Assembly (NCBI GenBank): GCA_947471745.1
Contig: CANJKZ010000530.1
Span: 224,501-288,500 of the forward strand
Origin: Closterium sp. Naga37s-1
Lineage: Eukaryota > Streptophyta > Zygnematophyceae > Desmidiales > Closteriaceae
Direction of reading: 5' to 3'
Length of the DNA: 64,000 nucleotides
The notes beneath the pieces are model-generated. The model was not told the DNA's origin, made no database searches, and saw only the letters and a list, made by a program, of their open reading frames with translations. The position numbers and the translations under genes were made by a program. Shown piece after piece: positions 10,431-22,318 of this stretch. Position 1 is the stretch's first letter. The number at the start of each line of letters is the position of its first letter.

Positions 10431-13400
10431 TTACAAGGTGAGTTGCTCTGGGTCCTCCACAATCTTCGCAAAAGTTTGGAGGAACTCTGCCAGATCAGCA
10501 CCATAAATGATCCGATGGTCCGCTGTTACATTCACCTGCGCAACGGAGTGACAGTTAGCTCAGTGGAGAATGTGTAGCTGAGGCACTTGTCACACTGAAA
10601 AACGCAATTGAATGAATGCAGGTTCACACCCAAGACATCAAAATTGGAAAAAGCAACGAGTGAAAGAAACGGAACGAGATACAGGAAGGGGCAGGGGGTC
10701 TTTAGGAGGCAAGCGAATATAGGGGGGTCTCTTAAAGCTTCTTGGCTGGTCAGAGTCAGAACCACATGTGGACCTACCCAACTCATTGCAGTGAACCTAC
10801 CCAACTGCTCCGCACACTCACGCCTGCACAGACCAACCCAACCAACCCCTATCCCAGCCTTGACTGCCCGTTGTCTGACCTGCATCTGCCTCTTGATGCC
10901 GAAGCTGCCATCCTCTGCTGCCACCATTGTTGGGATGGACGATCCAACGGCCATGATCGCACCCTGCAGGGACATTGATTTCGATACACATGCAGTGCAG
11001 TACACTCGTTAATCTGATGATGGCATATGACAGGAAGAGGAGGAAAGGATTTGATTGCTCACACGTTTCCTCTATTCTGACACTACCAATCCCTACGAAC
11101 CACATGGCTAGCAGCCTAGCACCAGCTCACCTGGCCAATGGGCAGGATGGCATCAAACCGGTCCACTCCAGACATGGTTGAGTTAACTAAAGGATTCCCA
11201 CACTCTCAATCCCCCCACACACGACCCACACATTCCACACAGTCAGCACCATCGCCTTACCTGGCCAATGGGCAGGATGGCATCAAACCGATCCACTCCA
11301 AACATGCCCAGGTTGGACAGCGTGAAGGTTCCTGGAAGGAGAGACAAGCCGGAAAATTTGGTGGCAAACGAGAGAAGCACACGAATGGTTGGTTCGGGTA
11401 CGAGCAAGGGGATTATATCAGAGTAAACCATAATAGCACGCCCCCTCCAAAAAACAAAACCACAAGCCGTAGTACAATTGCCAAATCACAGCGGCATGCC
11501 CCAGCTGCCTCGACAGGGAATTCACTCACCAACCCTCCACTTTTGGCTAGTTTTGAGACGTCTAGTTTTGAGATGTCTCAAAACCAGCGGCATGCCCCAG
11601 CTGCCTCGACAGGGAATTCACTCACCAACCCTCCACTTTTGGCTCTCTGCTAGCCTTCTCCCTCCTTCCCTTCCCTGCTGCCCTACCCCCTCCCCACTCC
11701 CCTACCCACTGCCCTGTTCATGTCTGCCTCGTCTCACCTCCGCTGTAGTCGCCTGGGCTCAGAGCCTTCCTCCGTGCCTTGCTCACCAGCTCCTTCCACT
11801 GCCCTGACATCGTGAACAGGTCCGTCTGGGATGATAGGAGAGAACGAAGGATGTAAGGGGGGCAAAAAAGGGGGTGGATTGTGGTGGTGTGAGGTATGGG
11901 TAGTGAAGAACAAAATGCATTCCTCCGTGCCTTGCCCACCAGCTCTTTCCACTGCCCTGACATCGTGAACAGGTCCGTCTGGGATGACAGTGACCTCTAT
12001 TCGTCATTCCCTACTTGGTCCGCGTTCTTGAGCACAGGAGTGATGAGCCCGCCGTCCATGAGCACAGCCACCGCCACGTTCACGATTTCGTTGCACTGGA
12101 AGCTCTTTGTCAAATGCCTAACAACATTCTTTCTCTTACCTATTAACAATTCCTTCCTACCTGGTCCGCGTTCTTCAGCACGGGGGTGATGAGCCCCCCA
12201 TCCATGGCCACAGCCACCGCCACGTTCACACTCTCGTTGTAATGGAAGCTCTTGCCATCCTTGCATGCCGAGTTCACGATGGGGTGCCTCGCCAGCGCAA
12301 TGCCCGCTGCCTTGGCGAGCAGGGCCGTCATGGTCACTCCCTTGCCCTTCACCTGTGGGCGAGGGAGAGGCGAACCGAGAAAGGGAGCGAGAGAAGTGAA
12401 GGGAGAGGGTACAGAGAGCAGTGAGGGAGGAGGGGAGAGAGAGCAGTGGGGGGGCGGGGAGAGAGAGTGGGATGGGTGCGCTGCGGGCAGTGGAAGCTCT
12501 TGCCATACTCGCATGCAACGTTCACTTTGGGGTGCCTTGCCAGGGCCATGCCTGTTGCCAGGGCCGTGCCCACTGGCATGGCCAAAATGGTCACATCACA
12601 CCCTTGTCCTTCACCAGCGCCCGAGGGAGCAGTGAGCGCGGACAGACTCACCCGCTTGTAGAGCGCGTCGAGGGCGTCGGTGGTAACCGTGTAACCGACG
12701 CGGAAGGTGGGCACAACGAGCGTGGCCTCCATGTTCCTCGCCACCGCCCCCTGCATCGCCGTGAACGCCACCACTGACGCCCCCGCTGGCAGCGGTGCTG
12801 CTGCCGCTGCAGGCGCAGCAGCAGCACGAGCGACAGGAGCAGGAGAGGCAGCAGCGGGAGCAGGAGCGGCGATGGTGGGCGCAGGGGCGGTTGCGATGCC
12901 TGCTGCTTTCTTGATGTCGTCCGGGGTGATCCGGCCGTAGGGGCCTGAGCCTGCTACCTTGGCCAAGTCAACCTGATGGAAGGGAGGTGTGGAAGGGGAC
13001 GGAAGTGAGGGAATGAAAGAGGGGGATAGGAAGAGCCTGGCTGCATGCAAAGGACGGACGAGGAGGCTGACGGGAACGGATAAAGAAGTGAGGAAACAGA
13101 GGAGGGACAGGTGGTGGTGGGTGAAGGAGGTAATGTATGTCTGTCTGGTGACTGTTGCAACTGTGTTGGTGTGAACCTCGTGTGTGCATTGCATCATACC
13201 TTGTGCTTCTTCGCCAGCTTCTTTGCCTCGGGCGTTGCAACCACCTTCCCAGGGGTACCAGGTGCAGGGGGCGGGGGAGGGGGAGCGGCAGCAGGAGGGA
13301 CAGGAGCAGCGGCCGCAGCAGGTGTAAGGCATTACATCATACCTTGTGTTTCTTCGCCAGCTTCTTTGCCTCGGGCGTCGCAACCACCTTCCCAGGGGTA

Positions 13401-14848
13401 GCAGGCGCGGCAGGCGCAGGGGGCGGGGGCGGGGGGGCGGCAGCAGCAGCAGGCGCAGGAGCAGCGGCGGCAGCAGGTGCAGCGGGAGCAGCAGCAGCAG
13501 CGGCACCGTCAGAAACGCCGAGCTTGGCGGCCTTCTTCTTGGCGGCCTCCATATCGTCCTCGCTCTCTGCCAGGATGGCGATGGCTGCACCCACAGGCGC
13601 CACCTGGAGCGGTTGGAAGCGGTGGGAAAGGATTGGATGGATGGATAGATGTTGGATGGAGTCTAGCCTAAACAGTCACCGGTTGACGAGTACCAGCGCC
13701 ATAGTGCAGATGAATAAACACCTTTATCCAGAGCTCACCTCGCCTTCCCTAACGAGGATGGCGGCGATGTTGCTGTTGCAGGACGTCTCCACGACCATGT
13801 CCCCAGTAAACCTCGCTACCGCCCAATTCCTGTCACTGCAGCTCACCAGTTCCTTGCACGCACCACGATCACTCATTCCTCACCTCGCCCTCCCCGACGA
13901 GGATGGTGGCGATGATGCCATCGTAGAACGTCTCCACGTCCATGTCCGCCTTGACCTTCCTTACGCCCCATTCCCCGTCACTGCACCTCAGACATCCCTT
14001 GCACCATTCCCTCTCACTGTGACATACCTCGCCCTCGCCCACGAGGATGGTGGCGATGATGCCATCGTAGAACGTCTCCACGTCCATGTCCGCCTTGTCC
14101 GACTCCACCACCACAACTGACTCGCCCTTGCTCACCGTCTCTCCCTCGCTGCAACGTAGAGGGGGTAGAGAGGGGAGAGACGATGGGAGGAAGGGAGAGC
14201 CGAGGAAGAGGGGAGGGAGAGGTCAGTCCGCCTTGTCCGACTCTACCACCACCACTGACTCGCCCTTGCTCACCGTCTCTCCCTCGCTGTGACAGGGGAG
14301 AGAAAAATTGTGGGAGAACGAGAGAGCAGGAGAAGGAGCTGAGCCTTGATTTTCGATTTTCTGACTCCACCGCCACTACCGACTCGTCCTTGCTCAGCGC
14401 CTCGCCCTCGCTGCGACGGAATGGAGGGAGAAGGTGGGCGAAAGAGATAACAATGAGGATGACGGCATGGGGGGAGGAAGCGGAGAGAGGTCAATCCGCC
14501 TGGTCCGACTCGACCTCCACCCCGCACCCGCCGTTGCTCACAGTTTTCCCTCCACCATCTTTCCCGATTATTCATTCAAACAATTCTGCCCATTTACCTC
14601 TTGGACCATGCGACGATCTTCCCCTCAGTCATGGTGGAGCTGAGAGCGCGCATCAAGAACAATTCTATCGTCCCCACCCATATTGACATTCCTGGATTAC
14701 CTCTTGGACCACGCGACGATCTTCCCCTCGGTCATGGTGGAGCTGAGCGCGGGCATGAAGATCTCGCGCACCTTCGCCTCCGTCACCAGCCGCGATACCC
14801 GCTGGCGCGGCAACGGCGCTGACGTCACAAGGCGGTGAGACACGGTGC
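10431..14848 (-). CDS. LTA2: Dihydrolipoyl acetyltransferase (E2) of plastid-type pyruvate dehydrogenase, 5' exon missing
   Basis: Exons in gene order are 14848-14701, 14148-14028, 13603-13343, 12972-12652, 12352-12161, 11825-11738, 11331-11261, 10963-10880 and 10535-10431. All reading-frame phases agree. E2 transfers the acetyl group from lipoyl-lysine to CoA. The lipoyl domain (FMPALSSTMTEGKIV, then ESDKADMDVETFYDG with the lipoylated lysine) is followed by an Ala/Pro linker. Next come the E3/E1-binding domain (KVAGSGPYGRITPDDIKKA) and the acyltransferase core. The last exon carries the catalytic DHRIIYG and ends VEDPEQLTL. NLGMFGVDRFDAILP and the overall order match the plastid isoform (Arabidopsis LTA2). 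The first exon found begins mid-codon (HRLVTSAPLPRQRVSRLVTEAK), so the transit-peptide exon lies upstream and was not found in 14849-16188. Confidence 0.92.
11127..11177 (-). repeat. Copy of the E2 GVDRFDAILPIGQ exon end with donor
   Basis: A near-identical copy of the 3' end of E2 exon 11331-11261 (SGVDRFDAILPIGQ) is followed by its own donor GTGAGC. It lies in the next intron, about 130 bp beyond the real donor (GTAAGG). Confidence 0.85.
11489..11644. repeat. 60-bp identical direct repeats around a palindromic insert
   Basis: Two identical 60-bp copies (11489-11548 and 11585-11644, each starting CAGCGGCATGCCCC and ending CTTTTGGCT) flank a 36-bp insert at 11549-11584. The insert contains a half palindrome (TTTTGAGACGTCT) and a nearly perfect one (GTTTTGAGATGTCTCAAAAC, central CG read as TG). 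It lies in an intron of the E2 gene. Confidence 0.95.
11918..12115 (-). repeat. Copies of two adjacent E2 exon junctions
   Basis: 11918-11989 repeats the acceptor start of exon 11825-11738 (TDLFTMSGQWKELV). 11997-12115 repeats the donor end of exon 12352-12161 (NVAVAVLMDGGLITPVLKNADQ). Both diverge from the real exons and both sit in the intron separating them. Confidence 0.85.
12486..12620 (-). repeat. Copy of the E2 VKGKGVTMTALLAKA exon start
   Basis: A diverged copy of the 5' half of exon 12352-12161 (readable as GCDVTILAMPVGTAL, then LARHPKVNVACEYGKSFH) lies between that exon and the upstream one. It has lost coding quality relative to the real exon. Confidence 0.8.
13190..13320 (-). repeat. 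Copy of the E2 Ala/Pro-linker exon end
   Basis: The end of exon 13603-13343 (GKVVATPEAKKLAKKHK) with the same GTATGATG donor is repeated about 150 bp into the intron. Part of the Pro/Ala-coding stretch is included. Either donor could be used in frame. Confidence 0.85.
13737..13955 (-). repeat. Two copies of the lipoyl-exon donor end
   Basis: 13880-13955 and the more decayed 13737-13797 repeat the end of the lipoyl exon (ADMDVETFYDGIIATILVGEGE). Spacing is about 150 bp. The first retains the reading frame but its upstream side has lost the ESDK segment. Confidence 0.85.
14221..14650 (-). repeat. Copies of the lipoyl-exon start and of the preceding exon end
   Basis: 14221-14293, 14360-14420 and 14493-14560 are progressively decayed copies of the lipoyl exon acceptor start (SEGETVSKGESVVVVESDKAD). 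14590-14650 repeats the donor end of the preceding exon (LSSTMTEGKIVAWSK). A further acceptor echo of exon 14848-14701 lies at about 14880-14935. Confidence 0.8.
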
Positions 14849-16188
14849 CTGCTGGATGCGATTGGGAGTGACAAAAGGGTGGCACAAAGCGGTGAGACAC
14901 GCTACCTGCGGCGATTGGAAGTGTTAGAAAGGTGTCGATATGGTCGGCGGGAGATTATCCCCGAGACCACGGCATCAGGGTCCATAAATGGTGAACGCAC
15001 CGGGGCTCTTCAAGACATATACACTTAATACGCCATCCCTCTCTCCCATCCTTCCCTTTCCCCTTCCATTCTCCGATACTCATTCTACCGTTCTCGCAAT
15101 CAAATCTCGTCTTCAGGCCAGTGGGATGTACAATACTAGGCGAGAAGCACATTCAGGGGCAGGTGAACCCAGAACCTGCGTGGTGATATGAAACCTAACT
15201 TTGGAAGTGAATTCGACGACCCCTACTGTAAAAATGGTGCCGAAACGGTCTATAGATAAACTCTACTCACTGCGACCGTAAGTAGCGTCTGGGACAGTCA
15301 ACTATTCACTGCGTCTAATCAAGTTTCCCTGATCAGGGACCCCTTCGTAATCCTTACAGACTATTTAACCGCGGCATATACACGAACATTGCAGCTCAAG
15401 TCTGATATGATACGTCTCCCGTTCGCACCTGAAGAGCGAAGGAAGCCATTAGAAGCAATCAACGACTTCTCCATTGCTCTCAGTGACATCCCACTGGTAC
15501 ACGCCATTGCGATGACTGTGAGAGAGTATCACCAAGTAATATAAAAGCGCTGCACCTGCGGCCTTCACGTGACCTCTACAATGGGTAGATGGCCACTAGG
15601 ATGGCAGATACGAAGGTGTGGCGTGCTGAACGCTGCCTGATGAGTCAGGAGAAAAGTGCTGATATGAGTTCACTGGGTACTCTTCTCGTGTTCTGACTCT
15701 CAAAATTGCCATCAATCCCTCTGACCAGTTTCCCCGTGCTGGAGATTCCTAGGCTGGAGATCCTAGGGAACCTCATCCCTGCTGCGCAAATAATTCCTGA
15801 TCAGGTTTCATGCGCGGAAGTGGGGGAGGTGAAAGGGTGAAATTTGTTCAGGAGTGCGCGGAGAGGTTGCGCAGGACACAGGGGCGGGGGGGAAGCGTGA
15901 CAGGATTGCAGGTGGATGGACCAGAAGGAAAAAGTGGTAACCGCCACACACGACCACGTCAGGAAAGAGTCATCGACTCTTGGAAAACCCTCCACCTCAG
16001 AAACTACGTGGCAGTTCTTATCGCTGCCATTGGAAGAGACGCATCTGTCGCCACACATCACGACCCGCAACCGCTCATGCACTTCGGGTGGTACAGTGAC
16101 ACCAATTAAAACATACTCCGTATGCAATCTAGAGGACAACTAGGTGGCTCCAAAATAAAGATACGATTGCCACTACCGGGTTTGTTAA
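14849..16188. other. Upstream region of E2; no exon identified
   Basis: About 1.3 kb between the first E2 exon found and the gypsy LTR. It should contain the E2 transit-peptide exon and promoter, but no frame with a convincing start, basic Ser/Arg-rich leader and phase-1 donor was found. The open frames at 15801-16139 have no recognisable product. Confidence 0.5.
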
Positions 16189-16515
16189 TGTTACGGGTGC
16201 AATTAATCGAGGTAGCGAGGATTGCACTAGAGTGTTCAATGAGTACAAAGTATGAGCGAAGGCATGAGCGAATAATTATACGCAAAAATGTGCAAACGGT
16301 AACGCGGTGCGTGCGAGCTAGCTAGAGCTACTCTGGCGCGAGGTTCGGGCTAGTCCCGAAGCGTAGGCCGACTCGGCTGCTCCAGCAGTGCGAGGTTTGG
16401 TGAAACAGTGCACGCGAAGTTGGCGAAGCCCCGTTAGCAGTAACGGGCGAACAACGGCTGCTGCTGTACGCGATCTGGATGGTCGCGGTAAGGAATAGCG
16501 AGAAAATTCCTTACA
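16189..16515 (-). repeat. Gypsy LTR (3' LTR in element orientation)
   Basis: A 327-bp repeat starting TGTTACGGGTGC and ending ATTCCTTACA on the plus strand, preceded by GTTAA. It is about 12 bp longer than its partner because of a small internal duplication around GAGCGAAGGCATGAGCGA. Confidence 0.95.
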
Positions 16516-17708
16516 CTTAGAGGAACGAGGAACTCGATCCTCTTGATGCCTGTGGGGTGGCGAATCCGATGGCTCGGAATTTTTTCGCGCTCGATGATCG
16601 GCTCCGATGCAGGGTGAGTCATGGATGGCGGGCGGTGACGAGGCAGTTGGCTCGTGCTTGGGATGTAAGGGTGAAGCAGGCTGACGTGGAATGATGGGCT
16701 GATGTACCAGTCTGTCGGCAACAGTAAGTGGGCAGTAACTGGGGTGATCATGTGGCTTATTTGAAATGGTCTACAGTAGCGCGGTCGTAATTTTGGTACG
16801 ACGGGCAGTCGTAAGTTCTGCCTGTCAAGCAGTACGTAATCCACTGACTGGTTCGTGACTGGGCGGCGGTGGCGGTCAGCGTTGCGTTTAGCGATGACGT
16901 TGGCTTTTTTAATTGCTTTTGCGGCTCTGGTGCGGGCAACTTGCAGAATCTCGGCGAATTGCTGTGCTCGTGGCGTTGGGTTGTCCAGACTCAGCGTCAT
17001 GGGCACTGTTAGGTTTTGCCCGTAGTTCAGGTAAAACGGGGACTGCTGCGTCATCGCTGACGTGGCGTTGTTGTAGGCGAACTCGATCAGCGGCAGCTGT
17101 TGCTCCCAAGTTGTCGGGTCGTCGCACGTGGCCCGAATCAACTGCTCCATCGTCTGATTGGTCCGCTCCGTTTGACCGTCGGTCTCGGGGTGGTACGATG
17201 AACTGAACCGTAGCCTGGTCCCGAACTGCTCCCAGAGGTTCTTCTAGAAATTGTTGGTAAACTTCGTGTCGCGGTCGCTGATTGTCGCGGCTGGTATCCC
17301 GTGCAGTCGAACGACGGCTGCGATGAACAGGCGAGCGGTTTCTTCGGCTGAGATCAATTTCTTGCACGCAGCGAAGTGAGCCATTTTCGTCAGTCTGTCA
17401 ACGACGACCATTACCACATCGTTACCCCCAGGGTTCGAAGGTAACCCCATGACGAAATCCACGGTAACCAGCTGCCAGGCGCGCCCAGGCGGTAGAATCG
17501 GCTGCAATTGACACGCCTTTACTTTTCGCGAGCTCTTCATTACCTGACACGTAGGACACGAGCCCACGTGGTGCTGTACGTCGGTCAACAGCTCTGGCCA
17601 GTAGTAATACCGCTGCAGTTGCTGTCGCATTTTTTCTACCCCGAAGTGTCCCGAGGTAATCCCGTCGTGTGCCTCCTGCAGTAACAGTTCACTCAGTAGT
17701 GAGTGCAC
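16434..17708 (-). pseudogene. Gypsy integrase region
   Basis: The minus strand encodes an HHCC zinc-binding segment (HDGITSGHFGVEKM then CPTCQV), then the integrase core with VDFVMGLP and SDRDTKFT, and finally FAYNNATSAMTQQSPF. A stop near 17244 splits the core. The C-terminal part runs almost into the LTR, with no clear chromodomain. Confidence 0.9.
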
Positions 17709-17744
17709 GGGTACCCAAATGCGGTTGGTGCCCGTTTTTACATA

Positions 17745-18647
17745 CTATACTCCCTTAGCTTCTGCCAGTTGTTGTGAATTTCCGGTCGCGAAAAATGGGT
17801 CGGTACTGTATCCGTGGGTGAATAGGCATGTTAACAGTGGGTTGGTTTGGGCGAGTAGGATGGCGTGGAGTTGGGCGGTAGGACGTGGGAATGCGTCGGC
17901 GATGTTTGATGCGCCTTTTTTGTACGTGAATGTGTAGTGGAAGTTGGACTCCATATACTCTAACAAGCGGATCTGTCGCGAGTTGAGATTCGGTTGGGCG
18001 CGTGATCTGTCCGTACTGTCACGTCGGTGCCAGTCAGGTTGCATCGCCACACTTTGAACGCGTGCACGATCGCCAGCATTTCGCGGTCGTGTATCGGGTA
18101 GTTGCTCGGGCGGGTGCAGCTTGCGGGACTCGTACGCGATTGGTTGGAGGCCGTTCTCGAAGTCCTGCAACAGTACGGCTCCCACGGCGATGTCACTTGC
18201 ATCGGTGACGAGCTCGAACGGACGGTGCGGATCTGCGATGTGAAGCACGGGCGGCGAGCACAAAATTTGTTTGAGGGCCGAGAAGGCAGCTTGCTCTTTC
18301 TCCCCCCACATGTACTCAACCCCCTTCCTCAGCAGGTCGGTCAACCGGACAGTCAACTTCGCCATGTCGGGGACGAACCGGCGCACGTAGTTGACGAACC
18401 CTAAAAAGCTCTGCAACTCGGTCAAGTTTGTCGGCGCGTGCCATGCTTGAATTGTCGCGATCTTCTTCGTGTCTATTTCCACTCCTTCAGCCGAAATAAT
18501 GTGTCCCAAAAACTCCAGTCTGTCATGTAAGAACTCACACTTAGATGCTTTTGTCAGTAGGCGGTTCTCACTCAGTATTATAAAAGTTGCTTAAATGTCC
18601 TGTAGGTGCCGTGCTCTGTCTGGACTGTAAATCAGTATGCCGTCGAG
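17745..18647 (-). pseudogene. Gypsy reverse transcriptase C-terminal half and RNase H
   Basis: Begins just after the copia insertion at the reverse transcriptase active site, which here reads YLDGILIYS (second catalytic Asp replaced by Gly). A stop follows, then LEFLGHIISAEGVEI, LQSFLGFVNYVRRFV and RNase H sequence including LVTDASDIAVGAVLLQ. A frameshift occurs around 18070. Confidence 0.9.
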
Positions 18648-18651
18648 GTAC

Positions 18652-21600
18652 TGTCAGAATGTTATAGTGCTTACATTTGTGTAGGCTATAGTGGGGTAGC
18701 CCATAAGGGGTACAACCCAATTAGGGTTAGTCATGCAGGAAGCCTCACACTCAGCACCGCTGCTTCTCCTGGCTCGACGACGCGTAACGCGCAGAGTTTG
18801 GTGACGAGGCCGAGCGCCCCCGCTAGGCAGAGCTGCTTAGGTATGGAGTTGCTATCTTTGACCTAGACTATGATGCTATCCTTGCTGCTATGTATGCTTT
18901 GTCTCTTAGTGCTGAGGGTGACAATTACCTGTGTGTGTCGCCTAACCCAGGTATAGAGGCTGCTGCTCTAGGTGCTAGTGAGTCTCCTCTCCCTGGTACG
19001 GCGCTTGCTGAGGCCCTGCACACCTTTACGCTGGACTCAGGTGCTTCACGCTGTTTCTTTCGCGACAGAACCACCCTCACTCCTCTCCCTGCACCTGTAG
19101 CGGTCAAGCTGGCTGACCCCTCGGGGGGCCCATTTGTTGCGCGCTATTCCACTGTTCTCCCGTGTCCGGCGGTTCCGTCCGGCTCACTGTCAGGTCTTCA
19201 CCTCCCCTCGTTCTCTACGAACTTGGTGAATACAGCTCCCCTCCATGATGCGATGGTAACAACCACCACTCCTGGGGGCCAACGTGTGTCGATCTGCACG
19301 TTTACACGGACGGGCCGTCACCTGGCCACGTTCACTCGTCGGCCAGGGTAGAGTCTGTACACACTGGCTACCGAGCCTCCTCAGGTAACTGCGTCTGCCC
19401 AGGTGTCCGCGTCAGGTCAGGTAGCACCCCCTTGCTCGTGTCGCCTCCTGTCGCACCAGACTCTCCTGTGGCACCACTGCCTTGGTGACCCGTCCCTGCC
19501 ATGCCTTCGTGGCATGCACTCCCGCCTTCTTGTCTCTGGTCTTCCCAGGTCTCTGCCTGCCCTCCCACCCTCACCTGCCCCGCCCTGCCTTCCTTGCGTC
19601 GAGGGGCGGCAGCGCGCCGCTCCTCACTCCTCCTCGTTTCCCCCGACGTCTGCTCCCCTACGGACTCTCCACATGGACGTGTGGGGCCTAGCCCGCGTCA
19701 GTGGACAGGGCCGCGAGCACTACTTTCTGCTGGTCGTTGACGACTACACGCGTTACACCATGGTCTTCCCTGATGTCTTGATCCCTTGGATCCGCGCAGT
19801 CCGTCTCCAGCTCCGCGAGCGGTTCCACCAGGACCTTCCTGTCCTACGTCTGCACTCTGACAGAGGTGGTGAGTTCTCCTCCGACCTCTTGCAGGACTTT
19901 TGTCGTGGGGAGGGCATTCTCCAGTCGTTCACGCTTCCGGCCTCCCCCCAGGAAAATGGGATTGCTGAGCGCCACATTGGCTTGGTCATCGAGGTCGCTC
20001 GTACCTCCATGATCCATGCGGCTGCTCCCCATTTGCTGTGGCCGTTTGCGGTCCGGTACGCTGCGCATCAGCTCAACCTCTGGCCCCGTGTCTCCTTGCC
20101 GGAGACCTCGCCCACACTGCGTTGGACGGGGAAGGTTGGCGATGCGTCGGTGTTCCGAGTCTGGGCTCTCGTGCCTTTGTTCGCGATACGTCCGCGGACA
20201 AGCTCTCCGCCCGCGCTATTCCCTGTGTCTTCCTTGGCTTTCCCCTTGACGCGCCTGGCTGGCAGTTTTACCACCCCACCTCGCGCCGTGTCTTGCCCTC
20301 TCAGGACATCACGTTTGACGATTCGGTTCCCTTTTAGTGTCTCTTCACCTACCGCTCTGCCCCTCCTCCGCCCCCGTCACTCTTCCTTGCTCCCGGTCCC
20401 CCTCCGGTAGACCCCCTCCCGCCCCAGGGTCCTACTCCCTCAGGTGTGTCTCAGGTATACCCTTTCCCTGGTACTGTGCCTGTCGAGGTAGCTGGCGACT
20501 CAGGTGCTGCTCGCGGTGCTGCGTCTGGGGGTGCTGCGTCTGGGGGTGCGGAGCCTGGGGGTGCGGAGACTGGGGGCGCTGAGTCTGAGGGTGCCGGGTT
20601 TGGGGGTGCTGAGCCTGGAGGTGCGGAGCCTGGGGGTGCTGAGCATGCGGGTGTGGAGTTTGGGGGTGCTGAGCCTGAAAGTGTTGCGCCTGGGGGTACT
20701 GAGTCTGAGGGTGCGGAGTCTGGGGGTGCTGAGCCGAGGGGTACTGCTTCTTCTGGAGGTCCTGCAAGTGCTTCGCCTCGACTGTCTCCCCGGCCGGAGC
20801 CTCTCTCCCCACAGCAGCTGCGCGAGTGGTTTGCTCAGCGCACACGCCGTTGGAGTGGAGCTGCCGGAGCTGGTGACTCTGCCGCTGGTGACACTGGAGT
20901 TGGGGGTGTTGGAGCTCCTCGTCTTGGAGGTGCTGGAGTTACTGCTGGAGCTGGTGGTACCAAAGGTACTGTGGCGGCTGGTCCTGGAGGTGCTCGTACT
21001 AGGGGTACTAGAGCTGCCGGGACTGGTAGTGTTGGGGGCACTGGAGCTGGAGGAGCTAGAGATGGAGACCCTGCAGAGCCTGGAGGTGCTGAGGTTGGAG
21101 GCACTGGAGCTGGAGGTACTGGCGTTGGTGGCGCTGGAGCTGGAGAAGCTGGAGCTGGAGGCATTGGCGCTGTTGGCGCTGGAGCTTGAGTTGGAGACAC
21201 TGGAGCTTTTGACCCTGGAGCAGGAGGTGCTGGAGCTGGGGGTGCTGTGTCTGGCGATACTGGTGCTTGAGGCACTTTGCGGCTGCGACCGTACTTCGTT
21301 CCCCTGCTTTAGCAGGTTCTTGGTCTCCCGTCTTCTACTGGCCTCACTCCTCCCTTACTGTGTCCAGCGCCTGACCAGTCACAGCCGCCGTTACCGCCAG
21401 CCTCCCCACTGCCTGCCCCTTCTTCTTACACTGAGCAGACAGGAGGTCTTACAGTGCGTCGTGAGCCTGCATCTCGTCCTGTCTCGCTTGTTCACACTGT
21501 TCGTCGCATTCCTCGTCCGCGTCCTCCTCCTGTCCCCGGCACCCACGCTATGGCACTTCGTCCTTCCTCTGTTCCACTGCGCGTTCCTCTGCCGCCTCCT

Positions 21601-22318
21601 CCTACGTCCTCTCTTCCTGCCGTCCCTGACCCTGCGTCTGACCTCGCTCGTGCTGCCAGTTCCACTATCTCTCGTCTCCTCGCCACTGTTGTCGCTGACC
21701 CTGCTTTTGAGTCCGTTGTTGCGTCTGCCCTCGTTGCTGAGCTGCTTGACTTTGCTGCTACCTGTCGTCTAGACTACGCCATTGCTCTTGTTGCTGAGTC
21801 TGAGTCTGCCAATCCTCCGTCCGTCGGGGGTGAGTGTGCTCTTGGCACGGACGTCCTTGAGGATAAACAGGAGGACTTTGAGTGTCTTGCAGCTGCTGTA
21901 CCTCGTTTCGCTTCCATGCTGCTTGCCCCTGAGGGAGACCCGGATGCTCCAGACATCCCGACCCCGCGCTCTTATACAGAGGCGATTACGGGTCCTTAAT
22001 CCTCTCAGTGGCAGACAGCCATGGATGCCGAGATGGCATCCTGGAAGTCCACAGTCACCTACGTACTCGCATTTCCCCCGCCTGGGACGAACATAGTCGA
22101 TGGCATGTGGATTTTCATGGTGAAGCGGCCGCCGGGTTCTCCGCCTGCCTTCAAGGCGCGTTACGTTTCTAGAGGCTTCAGTCGGCAACAGGGATTCGAC
22201 TACTTCCAGACCTTCTCCCCCACCCCGAAGATGACTACTCTTCGGGTGTTCCTGCACGTCGCTGCTCAGCGTGACTACGAGTTGCACTCGCTGGACTTCA
22301 GTACAGCTTTCTTGACAT
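18652..22318 (+). mobile_element. Truncated Ty1/copia element nested in the gypsy RT
   Basis: It starts with a copia LTR-like sequence (TGTCAGAATG, GGGGTAGCCC, GGGTACAAC) at 18652. It then runs through protease (LDSGAS at about 19035), the GAG pre-integrase segment, integrase (MDVWG, HSDRGGEFSS, NGIAERH), a Gly/Ala linker and the start of RT (DYFQTFSPTPKMTTL, LDFSTAFL). It stops abruptly at 22318. Most of gag, the rest of pol and the 3' LTR are missing. The 4-bp GTAC flanks both sides (18648-18651 and 22319-22322). Several frameshifts and stops are present. Confidence 0.9.
18841..20410 (+). pseudogene. Copia protease and integrase remnants
   Basis: Two frames give the 3' end of gag with the protease (FDLDYDAILAAMY, TLDSGASRCFF, TFTRRPG) and then an integrase core. 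A stop after TFTRRPG and a frameshift within VFRVWA break the polyprotein. Compared with the element at 47460, a stretch that would encode YS...SKGEVTE after the first integrase Asp is deleted. Confidence 0.85.

Noticed and set aside
12349..13590. 413-codon minus-strand frame as one exon
   Set aside because: It joins intron sequence to one true E2 exon; only 12652-12972 in that frame matches the E2 family, and the neighbouring exons lie in other frames with good splice sites.
20504..21772. 422-codon Leu-rich plus-strand frame
   Set aside because: It is an alternative frame of the GC-rich copia linker repeat; the family-conserved residues lie in the other frames.
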